64,000 nucleotides of DNA from NCBI RefSeq assembly GCF_003149515.1, contig NZ_CP029145.1:3038001-3102000 (forward strand), in the 5' to 3' direction. The notes below the pieces were generated by a model that did no database searches, was not told the origin of the DNA, and worked only from the letters and a program-made list of their open reading frames with translations. A program made the translations under genes and the position numbers. Position 1 is the stretch's first letter, and each line of letters opens with the position of its first letter. The stretch comes from Hymenobacter nivis (GTDB lineage Bacteria > Bacteroidota > Bacteroidia > Cytophagales > Hymenobacteraceae). This document shows positions 18,635-27,638 of this stretch, piece by piece.

Positions 18635-21600
18635 TCACTGCGTCAGACTGTAGCGCAGCAGTAGGCCGCCTTCTGTAGTGGCGTTGCGGAAGGCATTGCT
18701 GACGCGGGGCGTGGTGATGGTTTGGGTGTAGTAGAACTGGAGGTTGAGGCGGGTGTTGAGCAGGTAATCGACGGTGGGGCGCAGCTGGAACGTGCGCGCG
18801 CCGTTCACAATCTGGCTGCTGGGCGTGCCTACGCTGGCGGGGGTGAGCAGGGTGGCGTTGGCGGGGTCCACGTTATTCACGATGCTGCGCTGAATGGTGG
18901 TGTTGTCGTTGATGCTCAGGTCGAGCTTCACGTTGAGCGTGTTTTTCAGCACCCGCTGCTCGCCGCCCACCCGGAAGGGCAGCTTCAGGCCGGCGGTAAC
19001 GTAGCCGAATCCTATTACCAGGGCCGTGGTGTGCAGCTCCGTCACCTGGGCGTTGGTGGTGTTCAGGCTCAGCAGGCGGTCGGTGCGGTACTCCACGCGG
19101 CCGGTTACCTTGTTCAGGGTCTGGAAGTTCACCCCAATCAGCGGGGCCAGGTGCTCCACGATGCTCACCTGCCCGATGACGTAGTACGGGATGTACTGCC
19201 CGGTGGCGCTAGCGCGGTTAGGGAAGTCCAGGTCGTTGTTGGTGTAGAGTGTGGAGGACGTGTAAGAGCCCACGTTGTAGCTCGAATTATAGGCGTGGTT
19301 GAGGGTAAAGGAGGCGAAGTAGTCGCGGAAAAACGGCAGCTGCGAGAGGCCGTTGTAGCCAATGTTCCAGTTGGGCAGGGGCAGTTGGTCAAAGAGGTTG
19401 AATTTCTTGGCCTGGTAGCTGTTCGACGACCGGCCGTGGTAGGCGTCGATAAAGGCCGGGATGAGCACGTCTTGCGAGTTGTAGCTATAGGCCCTCAGCG
19501 GCGTGTTCAGGCCCGTGTTCTGCGCATCGGCCGCCGCTTGCAGCCGGGCCTGGATGGGGCCACGGTTGTCTACGAACCGCGCAAAAGCTTTGGACACCTC
19601 CCCGTTGGCGCTCAGGTCGTTGAACAGCGTGTTGATAGTGATGGTGCTGGTACTGAACGAGCCCGACGTGAGGGACTGGGCTAGCTTCGGGTCCAGAATC
19701 TTGTTGCCCGCCGGATCGCGGGCGGCCAGCAGGCTCAGCGTATCAAGCTGGTTGCGGTAGTAGGCTTCGCTATTTTGTACCTTCTGCCGGCGCGCATCCA
19801 CCTGGATGAGGAAGTCGCGGAACGGCTCCAGGGTGGTACGCAGGGTCAGGTTTTCGGTCAGCAGGCTGCTAAACGGGGTGTTCAGGTACTCGCTGCTGCC
19901 GGTGTACCAGCCGTTGCGGTTGGCGTAGTCGTAGAGGTCGCGCAGGTCGTACTGCTTGCCGATGACGAACGGGATGCCCGGAGCCAAGATACCGGATTTC
20001 CGGTAGTCGGTGAGGCCGAAGGCCGTGGTGCCGGGCAGGTAGCCGGGTAGCAGCGTGCCGCTGGAGCGGGCGTAGGTGAAGTTGAGCGAGCGGGCCGTCA
20101 TCAGCGAGCGCAGCACGGCCTTCACGGCCCGCACCAGCACGGGGGTGGTGTCGCGGGGGGCGGCGGCGTCGGGCTTAGGGCGGGTGCCAGCGGCGTCGGG
20201 GGCCCCGGGGGCGGGCGGCGCGGGGCGCGGGGCCGGCGGCGGGGCGTTGTTAATGATATTCAGGAACCGCACCTTGTTGTAGAGCTTTACCAAATCGATG
20301 CGGCCGTTGGCGCTGATTTCGGCGTTGTTCTGGATAGTGTTGCCCAGCGCCAGGGCCACGGTGGTCGTGTCGGTGGGGTCGGCGGTGCCGTTCGATAAAA
20401 GTTTCGGATTGGGCGAACGCAGGGCCGTGGAGGCCGCCTGCCAGGTGTAGTTGGCCGCGTAGCGCACGTCAGAACTCAGCCAGTCGGTGAGCGGAAACTT
20501 GTCGAGCGGCAGGCGGTAGGTGGCCGCGATTTTCTGGAAGAAGTTGGTGGTGCGGCCCCCGGTCAGCAGGTTTTGGCGGATGAGCGTGCGGTTGTTGAGG
20601 GCCTCCTGGCTGGTGCCGATGGAACGGCCCACGCCCTCGTCAATCACGCCGCGGTTGGTGGCGGTGTAGTCGATGGTCAGGGCCTTGGTCAGGGCCCAGC
20701 TCAGGTCGTAGATACGGTTGATGTAGAACGACTTCTGGTACACGCCGGGGATGCCGAACGTGCTGGGCACCTCGCCGGGGTTCACCACGCGCTGCAAAAA
20801 CCGCTCGTTGTAGCGCCGGTCCAGGTCGATGCGGAAGGCGAAGCGCGAGGGCAGCGGCGTGAAGTTCACCTGCTGCAAGAACTTCAGGTAGGGGTTGCTC
20901 AGGACCTTTACCTGAGCGAAGGGCATGTAGTTTTTGGGCGTGGTTTGGAAGGTGTAGGCCGCCGCCGCCTGAAACGAGCGGGAGTAGTCGCTGGCGGTGC
21001 GCACGTCGGAGTGCTGGCGCTCGGCGATGGAGTAGCTGAGGGCAATGTTCTCAATGTCCCAGGGCTTGGGCTGGCGCGGCGGCGCGGCGGGGCCCCCGCC
21101 GATGGGCGGGGCGGCCACCACCCGCTCCTTGCGCACGTTCAGCAGCGAGAGGCTGCGGGTGGTGGTCATGTCAATCACCTTCTTGCTGTAATCGGCGCGG
21201 GCGTTGGCATCGGTAAATTTCTCCAGGCTCTGGCGCAGCTTGGTGTCGGGGTCGAGGGGGTCGTACTCGGGGGCCCGGCGCTCGGCGCCTACTTGCAGCA
21301 GCACCGGCACGCGCAGGTGCAGCTGGGCGGGCAGCAGCTTGTCGGCGGCCACCACGGCGTTCAGGTCGCCGCGCAGCACGTCGTCGAGCGAGCGTTGCTG
21401 CACCTTGTCCTGCAAGCCGCCGAAGCCGATGCTGGTGAAGCTGCCGGTGGCCGTCACGGTGGCCAGGTCGGCCAGCTTCACGTTCATCCGGGCGTTGGCG
21501 GCGTAGCCGGCCTGCTGCTCAAAGTCGTACACCCGCAACTCATCGGCCCACATGCTCACGCTCTTAGCGCCCACATCGGCCGAGGTCGGGTTCAGAATGC

Positions 21601-24600
21601 CAATCATGCAGCCCTGCACGGTCGAAAAGTCGGGGTTGCCCACCACCGTCACGGTAGCCCCGCTGGGCAGCGTCACGGTGAAGGGTACCAGGTAATTGGG
21701 CGGCGACTGCTTGTTGCGCAGCGACTTGGCATCGATGAAGTCCTGAAACGCCACGTCGATATTGTTGGCCACGGGCCACACGTCGGACTGCGTAGTTTGG
21801 CCGGCCCGGGTCACCACCAGCGGCACTGAGTACTCGTAGTAGTTCTGGGTGTAGTCGGTGCCGATGCGCACGAAACCGCGCACGTCACCGTCTTTAATGT
21901 TCGGGTCGTCGGAGTCAGCGTGCAGGTACATGCGCAGGCGCTTATAGCGCAGCATGTTCACGGTCAGGTTTTTGTAGGCCGCTTTGGCGTAGCCGTCGCT
22001 GAGGCCCGTCACCGACAGGCGCAGGCTCTGCTCGTTCTGCACCCGCGCCACGGCCGAGCTGCCGTACTCGGTGTCGCGGATGATGTTGGGCGGCGTCACG
22101 TACGGAATGGCGCCGGGCGTGGCCGACTGCCCGTTTTCCTCCACGCTCACCGTGGAGATGCTGAAGGCCCGCGCGTCGGTAGTGATGTTGACCGGCAAGT
22201 TGCTCTGGGCCTGCGCGATGGGGTAGTTGTAGCGGCGCCACTGGTTGGCCACGAACTGCGGCTGCACCAGGCGCAGCACCACCGGCTGCTGCCAGCCGGT
22301 CATGTACATGCGGATGAAGCGGATGGACTTGTAGCCGAAATCCGTGGTGCTGGTCGCGCCGTTCATTACAATGCGCTGGTTGGGGTCGCGGATGGGGATG
22401 CGGAACTGGTACCACGTTACCGACTCGCCGCCGCTGCCGGTAATGGGCGGCGTCGTCACCTTGTCGATGATGTAGTTCTGGCCCACGTTCAGGGCGGTGG
22501 TGCTGCCATTGGGCCCCAGCGGAATGCTGTACTCGTGGTACTGCTCCACGTCCTGAATCACGTTGTCACGGTTCAGGTCCTCCTTATCGGGGTAGGCCGT
22601 GGACGTGGCCTGGCTGCCCTCGGGCGAGTTGCCCTCGTAGCCGTTGTAGTTCTTGTAGCGGCCCAGGATTTTGACGTTGTTGGCGTCGTAAAAGCCGTCG
22701 AGGTGGTAGCGGAAGTCGTCGGCGGCCGGGTCGGCAAACGAGCTGTAAATGCCCGCAATATTGCTGCCCGCCTGCGCCACGAGGGCCTGCTCGGCCACGT
22801 CGTTCAGCCCATCGAGGCCCACGTCCTGCACAGCCCGGGCCCCCGGCGCGGCCGAAAACGCATCGGTCAGGAACGGCACCTTGCCCACCCGGCCCCAGAT
22901 GGTGCGCCGGGCCAGGCCGGTCGTGTCCGTCAGGTCGGGCGTGGGCAGGCCGTTCTCAAACTCGTGCTGGTTGCTGTCGCGCAGCAAATCTTCGCTCACA
23001 TTGCCGAGGTTGATGACCAGCCGGCCGCCGCTGGTATTGTTAGTGGGCGGGTTGCTGGAGTCGTTCACCTTACCGTTGGTGCCGGGCAGAAACGGGTCCA
23101 GCATCCAGAACTCCAGGTATTCGATGTTGGCGTTGTCGAAGTCGGTGTCGAACGTAATGCCCCGCGAAATACCGCCGAAGCGGTTTTCAGGCAGGTTGGC
23201 CCCGGTATTGTCGGCGAAGTGCTGGCCGTCGGTCTGGATGTTGGGCGTGTAGTTGTAGGGCCCCCGCTCGCCGGGGAAGTAGGCCATGTCGAAGGTGTAC
23301 TCGTAGCCGTTGCCGGTGGCGCCCAGGTCCTTGTTCGGGAACACCTCGTTGCGCGGAATGCCGCGGGTATAGTGGTTACTGAGCGATAAGTCGCCGGCGA
23401 TGTTGGCCGGCACGCTGGGGCCCCCGGTGTAGTAGGTCTGGTCCACGGTGTACCAAGCTAGCTTGGCGCGCTGGTAGTTCACGCTTAGGTCGGTGGCCCG
23501 CGAGATGGTGGCCGGCGTGGTGGCCAGGCGCCAGGCCGGAATGGCCGTGAGGCCCCCCAGGGTGTAGGGCGTGCGGGCGTTCTCAAAGTCGTCGACGTAG
23601 CTGGTGCCGTTCTCGCCGCTGCCCAGCTGCGACTTGCCGGCCAGCAGCTTGGCAAACTCGCCGCTGAAGGCAAAGGTCGAAATCTCCTTGGTCGAGTAAA
23701 ACGGCAGCCGGTCGAGCAGCTTGGTCAGCACCCGGCTGTCCTTGCGGATGCTGCCATCGACGCCCACGATGCTGTTGTTGGCCGGCTCGTCGCCGATGTT
23801 CACGCGGTTGATGCCGGGGGCCTGGTTTTCGAGCAAGTACAACGCCGTGCCGCCCAGCGTCACGTCCCGGTTCATGCGGTAGTCGAAGCGCGTGCCCACC
23901 AGGCGGCGCGGCTGCACCTGCACCAAGGCGTTTTTCTCGAAGGTGATGCGCAGCTCGTTGGCCGAGGCCAGGTACGACGGGTTCAGGATTTTCACCTTCG
24001 CCTGGTCGTAAAACACCTGGTAATCGGTGCCTTCCGTGAGCAGCGTCGAGCCCGAAAATACCCGCACCGAGCCCTGCGCCACGCCAATACCCGGCAGACT
24101 AATCTCGTCGGTGGTGGTGCCCTGGTAGCGGCCGCGCAGGTAAAACTTGTCCTTTTCCTGGCGCTGCTGGGCATCGCTCTGGGTTTGGGTGTACAGCTCG
24201 TTGTACACGTATTTCTGGAGCAGCGCGCGCTCGTTGGCCGCGTTCGCGCCCGGGGTCACGCCGGTGGTATCGAACTGCGCCCGCAGGTAGTCGCCGAAGG
24301 GCTGCACGCTGGGGAAAATGATGCGGCCCAGCTCGGGGTTGACGGTGACGCCCGGGAAAAAGTCGAAGTTGCCGTCCGGGTTGCGGTCGTTGTTGGGGTT
24401 CACCCGGTCCAAGCCCAGCACCTGAATCAGGGGGGTGTTCTGAATCTTCGCCCCTTCCTTGAGCGAAATCAGGTCGACGCCCGTCACGTCGTCTTTGTAA
24501 ATAATCTGGAGCTGGAAATTATCGCGGTTGAGCTGCGTGGTATTCAGCGAATACACGTTTTTCATCATTAGGTCCCAGGTCGGCGTGTTGCGCGTGGGGG

Positions 24601-26203
24601 GCCCCGGGGGCACCAGCGGGTCGGGCCGGGCCGTGGGCAGCGTGCCGATGCCGGGGTTGGTGGCGCGCAGCAGCTTGAGGAAAATCACCTGGTCGGCGCT
24701 CACCGTGCCGTAGTCCTGCACGGTTTCGCCCACCTTGTAGGTGCGCCCGTTGTAGATGTAGGAGTAGCTCACGCCCAGGGCCTGGTCGGGCAGCAGGGTC
24801 GTGTTCAGCGACACGTAGCCCAGCTCGGCGTTGAAGGTGTACTCGTTGGGGTCGAGCTTGCGGGCCCGCACCCGCTCGTAATCCAGGTTTTTGGCCAGGC
24901 CCAGGCCGGCCAGGTACGAGTCGGCCGTGAGGTCGTTGCGGGCCTGGGCCCCGCCGCTCACCAGGGCGGCGTACTCCAGGTTGGCCTTGTTTTCGGCTGG
25001 CGTGCGCCCCGTGGCGTTGCGGCTGGGGTCAAGGAACCGCTGGCGGTAGAAGCGCAGCGGCTCGGCAATATCCATCAGGGCCACCACGTTGCGCAGGCTG
25101 GCGGTGGTGCGGTTGTCGTTGGTCACGTACACTTCCAGCTGCGTCACCTGCACGCCGCTCTGGATGGTGGGCAGGTTGCGCAGGGCCTGGTCGTAGCGCT
25201 CGCGGAAGTAGTGCGACAGGAAAAAGTGCTTGTCCTTCTCGTACTGGCTGGCCTTCAGCTCGAACTGCCGGCTCTGGGCTCCGTTCTGCACCCGCACCTC
25301 GTCGGCGGTGCCGCGCACGGTGGCGGCCACGGCCGTCACGCCCAGCCGCCCAAATTGCAGCTGGGCCTTGGCCCCGAACAGGTTTTGGCCGCCCTGCACC
25401 AGCGAGTTGCCCAGCGGCAGGCTCACGTTGCCCAGGTCAATTTTGCGGATGATGTCGGTTTCCTGCCCCGAGTAGTCGAACTTCATCTGGTTGTCGAAGT
25501 CGAACGAGGCCTTGGTATCGTAGTTGAACGCCAGTTTGAGCTTCGTCCCGACCTGCCCGGTCAGGTTGATGTTCATGCTCTGGTCGAAGATGAAGTCGCC
25601 CACCCGCTGCTGGCGCAGGGTCAGGGCCGGGTTTTCGTTCACGTTGAACTTTGCCCCCGCCTTGATGCTGACCGCGCCCGCCGGCCGGATATCCACGTAG
25701 CGCCCGCCAAAAATCCGGTCGCCTACGGGCCCCAGGTCAATCTTCGGAATTAGGCGCTGGGCCTGCGGCGTACCCGCCGCCACGGCCGGCCCCGTGATGC
25801 CGCCCCGGGCCCGCTCGCGGTAGTAGTTGCGGATGGCCTGGCGCTGCTGAAACTGTTCGTATTCTTTGTACGTGAGCCGGCTCGGGTCGCGGTAGTCAAT
25901 GGCCTCGCCCACTTTTTCCTGCACGTCGAAGTTGCGCAGGCTGTCGTCCACGGCCACCTTCAGCTTCACGTTGGGGGGCAGGGGCAGCACCAGCGGCGAC
26001 TCGCGCCGCTGCTGGCCCAGGGGGCTGCCCGGCCGGTCGCGCGCCCCCACCCGCGGCCGGCGGCTGGGCTTGTACACGGTATCGGCCGGCGCGTAGCGAG
26101 CGGCATCGGCCACCGCCAAGGCGCTGGAAGCCAAGGGCCACGCGTGGGCAGGGCGCCGCGCCAGCGGGCCGGCCTGGGCCCACCACGCCAGCAACGACGC
26201 CAT
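18635..26203 (-). CDS. sprA: Type IX secretion translocon protein SprA (cell surface protein)
   Basis: Giant outer-membrane barrel that forms the type IX secretion translocon and is needed for gliding in species that glide. About 2522 residues; the Flavobacterium johnsoniae protein is about 2400. The start at 26203 (MASLLAWWAQAGPLARRP) places a hydrophobic leader at the N-terminus, but the start is uncertain because upstream in-frame starts exist at up to 26386. Family blocks seen include KVGEAIDYRDPSRLTYKEYE, KFNVNENPALTLRQQRVGDF, ALNYDTKASFDFDNQ-like KLAFNYDTKASFDF, GTSYVDDFENARTPYTLGGL, YDFEQQAGYAANARMNVKLA and WNIGYNGLSQLPFF, and it ends LLRYSLTQ. ruvA lies upstream and gcvH downstream, the usual neighbourhood. 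Residues about 1960-1990 are Pro/Ala-rich. Confidence 0.95.
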   Translation of the reverse strand: MASLLAWWAQAGPLARRPAHAWPLASSALAVADAARYAPADTVYKPSRRPRVGARDRPGSPLGQQRRESPLVLPLPPNVKLKVAVDDSLRNFDVQEKVGEAIDYRDPSRLTYKEYEQFQQRQAIRNYYRERARGGITGPAVAAGTPQAQRLIPKIDLGPVGDRIFGGRYVDIRPAGAVSIKAGAKFNVNENPALTLRQQRVGDFIFDQSMNINLTGQVGTKLKLAFNYDTKASFDFDNQMKFDYSGQETDIIRKIDLGNVSLPLGNSLVQGGQNLFGAKAQLQFGRLGVTAVAATVRGTADEVRVQNGAQSRQFELKASQYEKDKHFFLSHYFRERYDQALRNLPTIQSGVQVTQLEVYVTNDNRTTASLRNVVALMDIAEPLRFYRQRFLDPSRNATGRTPAENKANLEYAALVSGGAQARNDLTADSYLAGLGLAKNLDYERVRARKLDPNEYTFNAELGYVSLNTTLLPDQALGVSYSYIYNGRTYKVGETVQDYGTVSADQVIFLKLLRATNPGIGTLPTARPDPLVPPGPPTRNTPTWDLMMKNVYSLNTTQLNRDNFQLQIIYKDDVTGVDLISLKEGAKIQNTPLIQVLGLDRVNPNNDRNPDGNFDFFPGVTVNPELGRIIFPSVQPFGDYLRAQFDTTGVTPGANAANERALLQKYVYNELYTQTQSDAQQRQEKDKFYLRGRYQGTTTDEISLPGIGVAQGSVRVFSGSTLLTEGTDYQVFYDQAKVKILNPSYLASANELRITFEKNALVQVQPRRLVGTRFDYRMNRDVTLGGTALYLLENQAPGINRVNIGDEPANNSIVGVDGSIRKDSRVLTKLLDRLPFYSTKEISTFAFSGEFAKLLAGKSQLGSGENGTSYVDDFENARTPYTLGGLTAIPAWRLATTPATISRATDLSVNYQRAKLAWYTVDQTYYTGGPSVPANIAGDLSLSNHYTRGIPRNEVFPNKDLGATGNGYEYTFDMAYFPGERGPYNYTPNIQTDGQHFADNTGANLPENRFGGISRGITFDTDFDNANIEYLEFWMLDPFLPGTNGKVNDSSNPPTNNTSGGRLVINLGNVSEDLLRDSNQHEFENGLPTPDLTDTTGLARRTIWGRVGKVPFLTDAFSAAPGARAVQDVGLDGLNDVAEQALVAQAGSNIAGIYSSFADPAADDFRYHLDGFYDANNVKILGRYKNYNGYEGNSPEGSQATSTAYPDKEDLNRDNVIQDVEQYHEYSIPLGPNGSTTALNVGQNYIIDKVTTPPITGSGGESVTWYQFRIPIRDPNQRIVMNGATSTTDFGYKSIRFIRMYMTGWQQPVVLRLVQPQFVANQWRRYNYPIAQAQSNLPVNITTDARAFSISTVSVEENGQSATPGAIPYVTPPNIIRDTEYGSSAVARVQNEQSLRLSVTGLSDGYAKAAYKNLTVNMLRYKRLRMYLHADSDDPNIKDGDVRGFVRIGTDYTQNYYEYSVPLVVTRAGQTTQSDVWPVANNIDVAFQDFIDAKSLRNKQSPPNYLVPFTVTLPSGATVTVVGNPDFSTVQGCMIGILNPTSADVGAKSVSMWADELRVYDFEQQAGYAANARMNVKLADLATVTATGSFTSIGFGGLQDKVQQRSLDDVLRGDLNAVVAADKLLPAQLHLRVPVLLQVGAERRAPEYDPLDPDTKLRQSLEKFTDANARADYSKKVIDMTTTRSLSLLNVRKERVVAAPPIGGGPAAPPRQPKPWDIENIALSYSIAERQHSDVRTASDYSRSFQAAAAYTFQTTPKNYMPFAQVKVLSNPYLKFLQQVNFTPLPSRFAFRIDLDRRYNERFLQRVVNPGEVPSTFGIPGVYQKSFYINRIYDLSWALTKALTIDYTATNRGVIDEGVGRSIGTSQEALNNRTLIRQNLLTGGRTTNFFQKIAATYRLPLDKFPLTDWLSSDVRYAANYTWQAASTALRSPNPKLLSNGTADPTDTTTVALALGNTIQNNAEISANGRIDLVKLYNKVRFLNIINNAPPPAPRPAPPAPGAPDAAGTRPKPDAAAPRDTTPVLVRAVKAVLRSLMTARSLNFTYARSSGTLLPGYLPGTTAFGLTDYRKSGILAPGIPFVIGKQYDLRDLYDYANRNGWYTGSSEYLNTPFSSLLTENLTLRTTLEPFRDFLIQVDARRQKVQNSEAYYRNQLDTLSLLAARDPAGNKILDPKLAQSLTSGSFSTSTITINTLFNDLSANGEVSKAFARFVDNRGPIQARLQAAADAQNTGLNTPLRAYSYNSQDVLIPAFIDAYHGRSSNSYQAKKFNLFDQLPLPNWNIGYNGLSQLPFFRDYFASFTLNHAYNSSYNVGSYTSSTLYTNNDLDFPNRASATGQYIPYYVIGQVSIVEHLAPLIGVNFQTLNKVTGRVEYRTDRLLSLNTTNAQVTELHTTALVIGFGYVTAGLKLPFRVGGEQRVLKNTLNVKLDLSINDNTTIQRSIVNNVDPANATLLTPASVGTPSSQIVNGARTFQLRPTVDYLLNTRLNLQFYYTQTITTPRVSNAFRNATTEGGLLLRYSLTQ

Positions 26204-26403
26204 CACAACTACCGACGGAGAGAGTAATTTACGACCGGGTTTCAAGCAGAATAAAGGTTGGGCAGCGGCCGCGCGCCGGGGGCCCGGGCCCGCCAAAACG
26301 GCCCCCGCAACCCCAGCGCGCACAAGAGTAATTATCCAACGAGCACCTCGCCGGCCGAGAGGGTTGCTTTGGCGGGGCCCCGCCAAATACTTCCCGCCAA
26401 GGC

Positions 26404-27009
26404 CTAGTGCGACTTCAAAGCAAACTTAATCATTTCCTCCACCGTCAGGCCGGGGCCGTGCTTTTGGGCAATTTGGTCCAGGTTCTTCTCGGCAGTAGCC
26501 CGGGCAAAGCCCAGGGTTACCAGGGCCTGCAACGCTTCGGCGCGCTGGGTATTGTGCTGGCGGGCCAGCGGCACGGTGTCCACGCCGGCCTTGGCCAGCA
26601 GCTCGTCTTTGCGCAGCTTGTCCTTTAGCTCCAGGATGACGCGCTGGGCCGTTTTGGGCCCCACGCCCTTGATGCTCTGGATGGTCTGCACGTCTTCGTG
26701 CACGATGGCCTCGCGGATTTCACCCACGCTCATACTGCTCACCATCACAATGCCCGTACCCGGCCCGATGCCCGACACCGAAATCAGGAGCATGAACAGC
26801 GCCTTTTCGGCCGGGTCGAGGAAGCCGTACAGCGTTTGGCCGTCTTCCTTGATGTGCTGGTAGGTGTAAATCTTGGCCGGGGCCCCTTCGGCCGGCAGCT
26901 TCGAAAACGTGGCCAGCGAAATCCGGACTTCGTAGCCCACGCCGCCCAGGTCCATGATGGCCTGCGTGGCGTCTTTGTAGGCCAGCTTGCCGTCGAGGTA
27001 AGCAATCAT
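26404..27009 (-). CDS. ruvA: Holliday junction DNA helicase subunit RuvA
   Basis: DNA-binding subunit of the RuvAB branch-migration motor, 201 residues, normal length. Domain I is MIAYLDGKLAYKDATQAIMD to about residue 65, with the OB-fold; domain II holds the helix-hairpin-helix pairs LLISVSGIGPGTGIVMVSS and IQSIKGVGPKTAQRVILELK; the C-terminal domain III (about residues 155-201, ALQALVTLGFARATAEKNLD) contacts RuvB. The stop is about 200 bp before the sprA start on the same strand, so co-transcription is possible. A Bacteroidota promoter lies at 27059-27066. ruvB and ruvC are not here. Confidence 0.97.
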   Translation of the reverse strand: MIAYLDGKLAYKDATQAIMDLGGVGYEVRISLATFSKLPAEGAPAKIYTYQHIKEDGQTLYGFLDPAEKALFMLLISVSGIGPGTGIVMVSSMSVGEIREAIVHEDVQTIQSIKGVGPKTAQRVILELKDKLRKDELLAKAGVDTVPLARQHNTQRAEALQALVTLGFARATAEKNLDQIAQKHGPGLTVEEMIKFALKSH

Positions 27010-27058
27010 AAAAACCGTAATTTGGAAAGGAAGGCCCCGCGAGGGGGTTTTTACTGTC

Positions 27059-27066
27059 CAAATTTA
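27059..27066 (-). promoter_or_regulatory. -7 promoter element of ruvA
   Basis: TAAATTTG on the minus strand, an exact TAnnTTTG match about 50 bases before the ruvA ATG. No convincing -33 TTG at the usual spacing. Confidence 0.5.
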
Positions 27067-27638
27067 CTAAACTTTCATGCGAAAGTCCGATGCGTGGGGC
27101 CCCGGCGCAGGGCAGCCCGCGCCGGCCTCGTCCAACCACCCACCGGTTCCGGCCAGAAACTGCCAAACCGCTGCTTCGAGTAGCTCCGGCGGCGGCGGCG
27201 GCCAAACCAGCGGTGCACGAACCCGGGGCCCTTGTTCGGCAGCCAGCCGCCCGGCCACCTTTGCCGCAAGCGCGTTTGGTTTGTCCCCCAGCCTATGGGT
27301 TCCTCTGAAAAGAGAAACCCCAACGTTAGGATACGCCGGGGTTTCAGAAGTGCGGGGGTTTTAGTGCAACCTCCTTACTTCGAGTCAAATGGGATGTTGA
27401 AAAAAGCGTCTTATTGGGGTTTGCGAGTGGGATAGGTAAAGCCCTCTGGGCTTTGCTGCTCGCTTTCTTACTCCGGTAGTTGGCAAAGGGCCGGGGCCAG
27501 AGGTTCGGTCCTTCGTTTTTACCGATGCAAATACAATGGCTTTAACGGACTTGGTGACGGTGGCGTTGTTGGCTTTGTCAATCCTAAACGACTTGCGCAG
27601 GCCCATCAGCACCGGGCCGATGAGTCCGACGCCGCCGG
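27067..27638. other. Intergenic region between ruvA and DUF885 gene, with a maeB-like fragment
   Basis: About 570 bp without a convincing gene. It holds the stem GAAACCCC/GGGGTTTC (27314-27321 with 27338-27345) and, at its right end (27593-27636), a piece nearly identical to part of the maeB 3' region. A minus-strand frame through this piece reads MLMGLRKSFRIDKANNATVT and goes on for about 75 codons; it looks like a decayed tail and not a gene. Confidence 0.5.
27593..27636 (-). repeat. Duplicated fragment of maeB
   Basis: Copy of the sequence at 29624-29669 in maeB, with an exact 24-base core (27602-27625 equals 29635-29658) and more matches on both sides. In minus-strand reading it encodes [12 protein letters not shown] where maeB has [12 protein letters not shown]. 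The two copies are direct repeats on either side of the DUF885 gene. Confidence 0.7.

Noticed and set aside
27385..27612. Possible small gene with a phosphotransacetylase-like start
   Set aside because: Only the first dozen residues match maeB; the rest has no pattern, so it is treated as a duplicated fragment.
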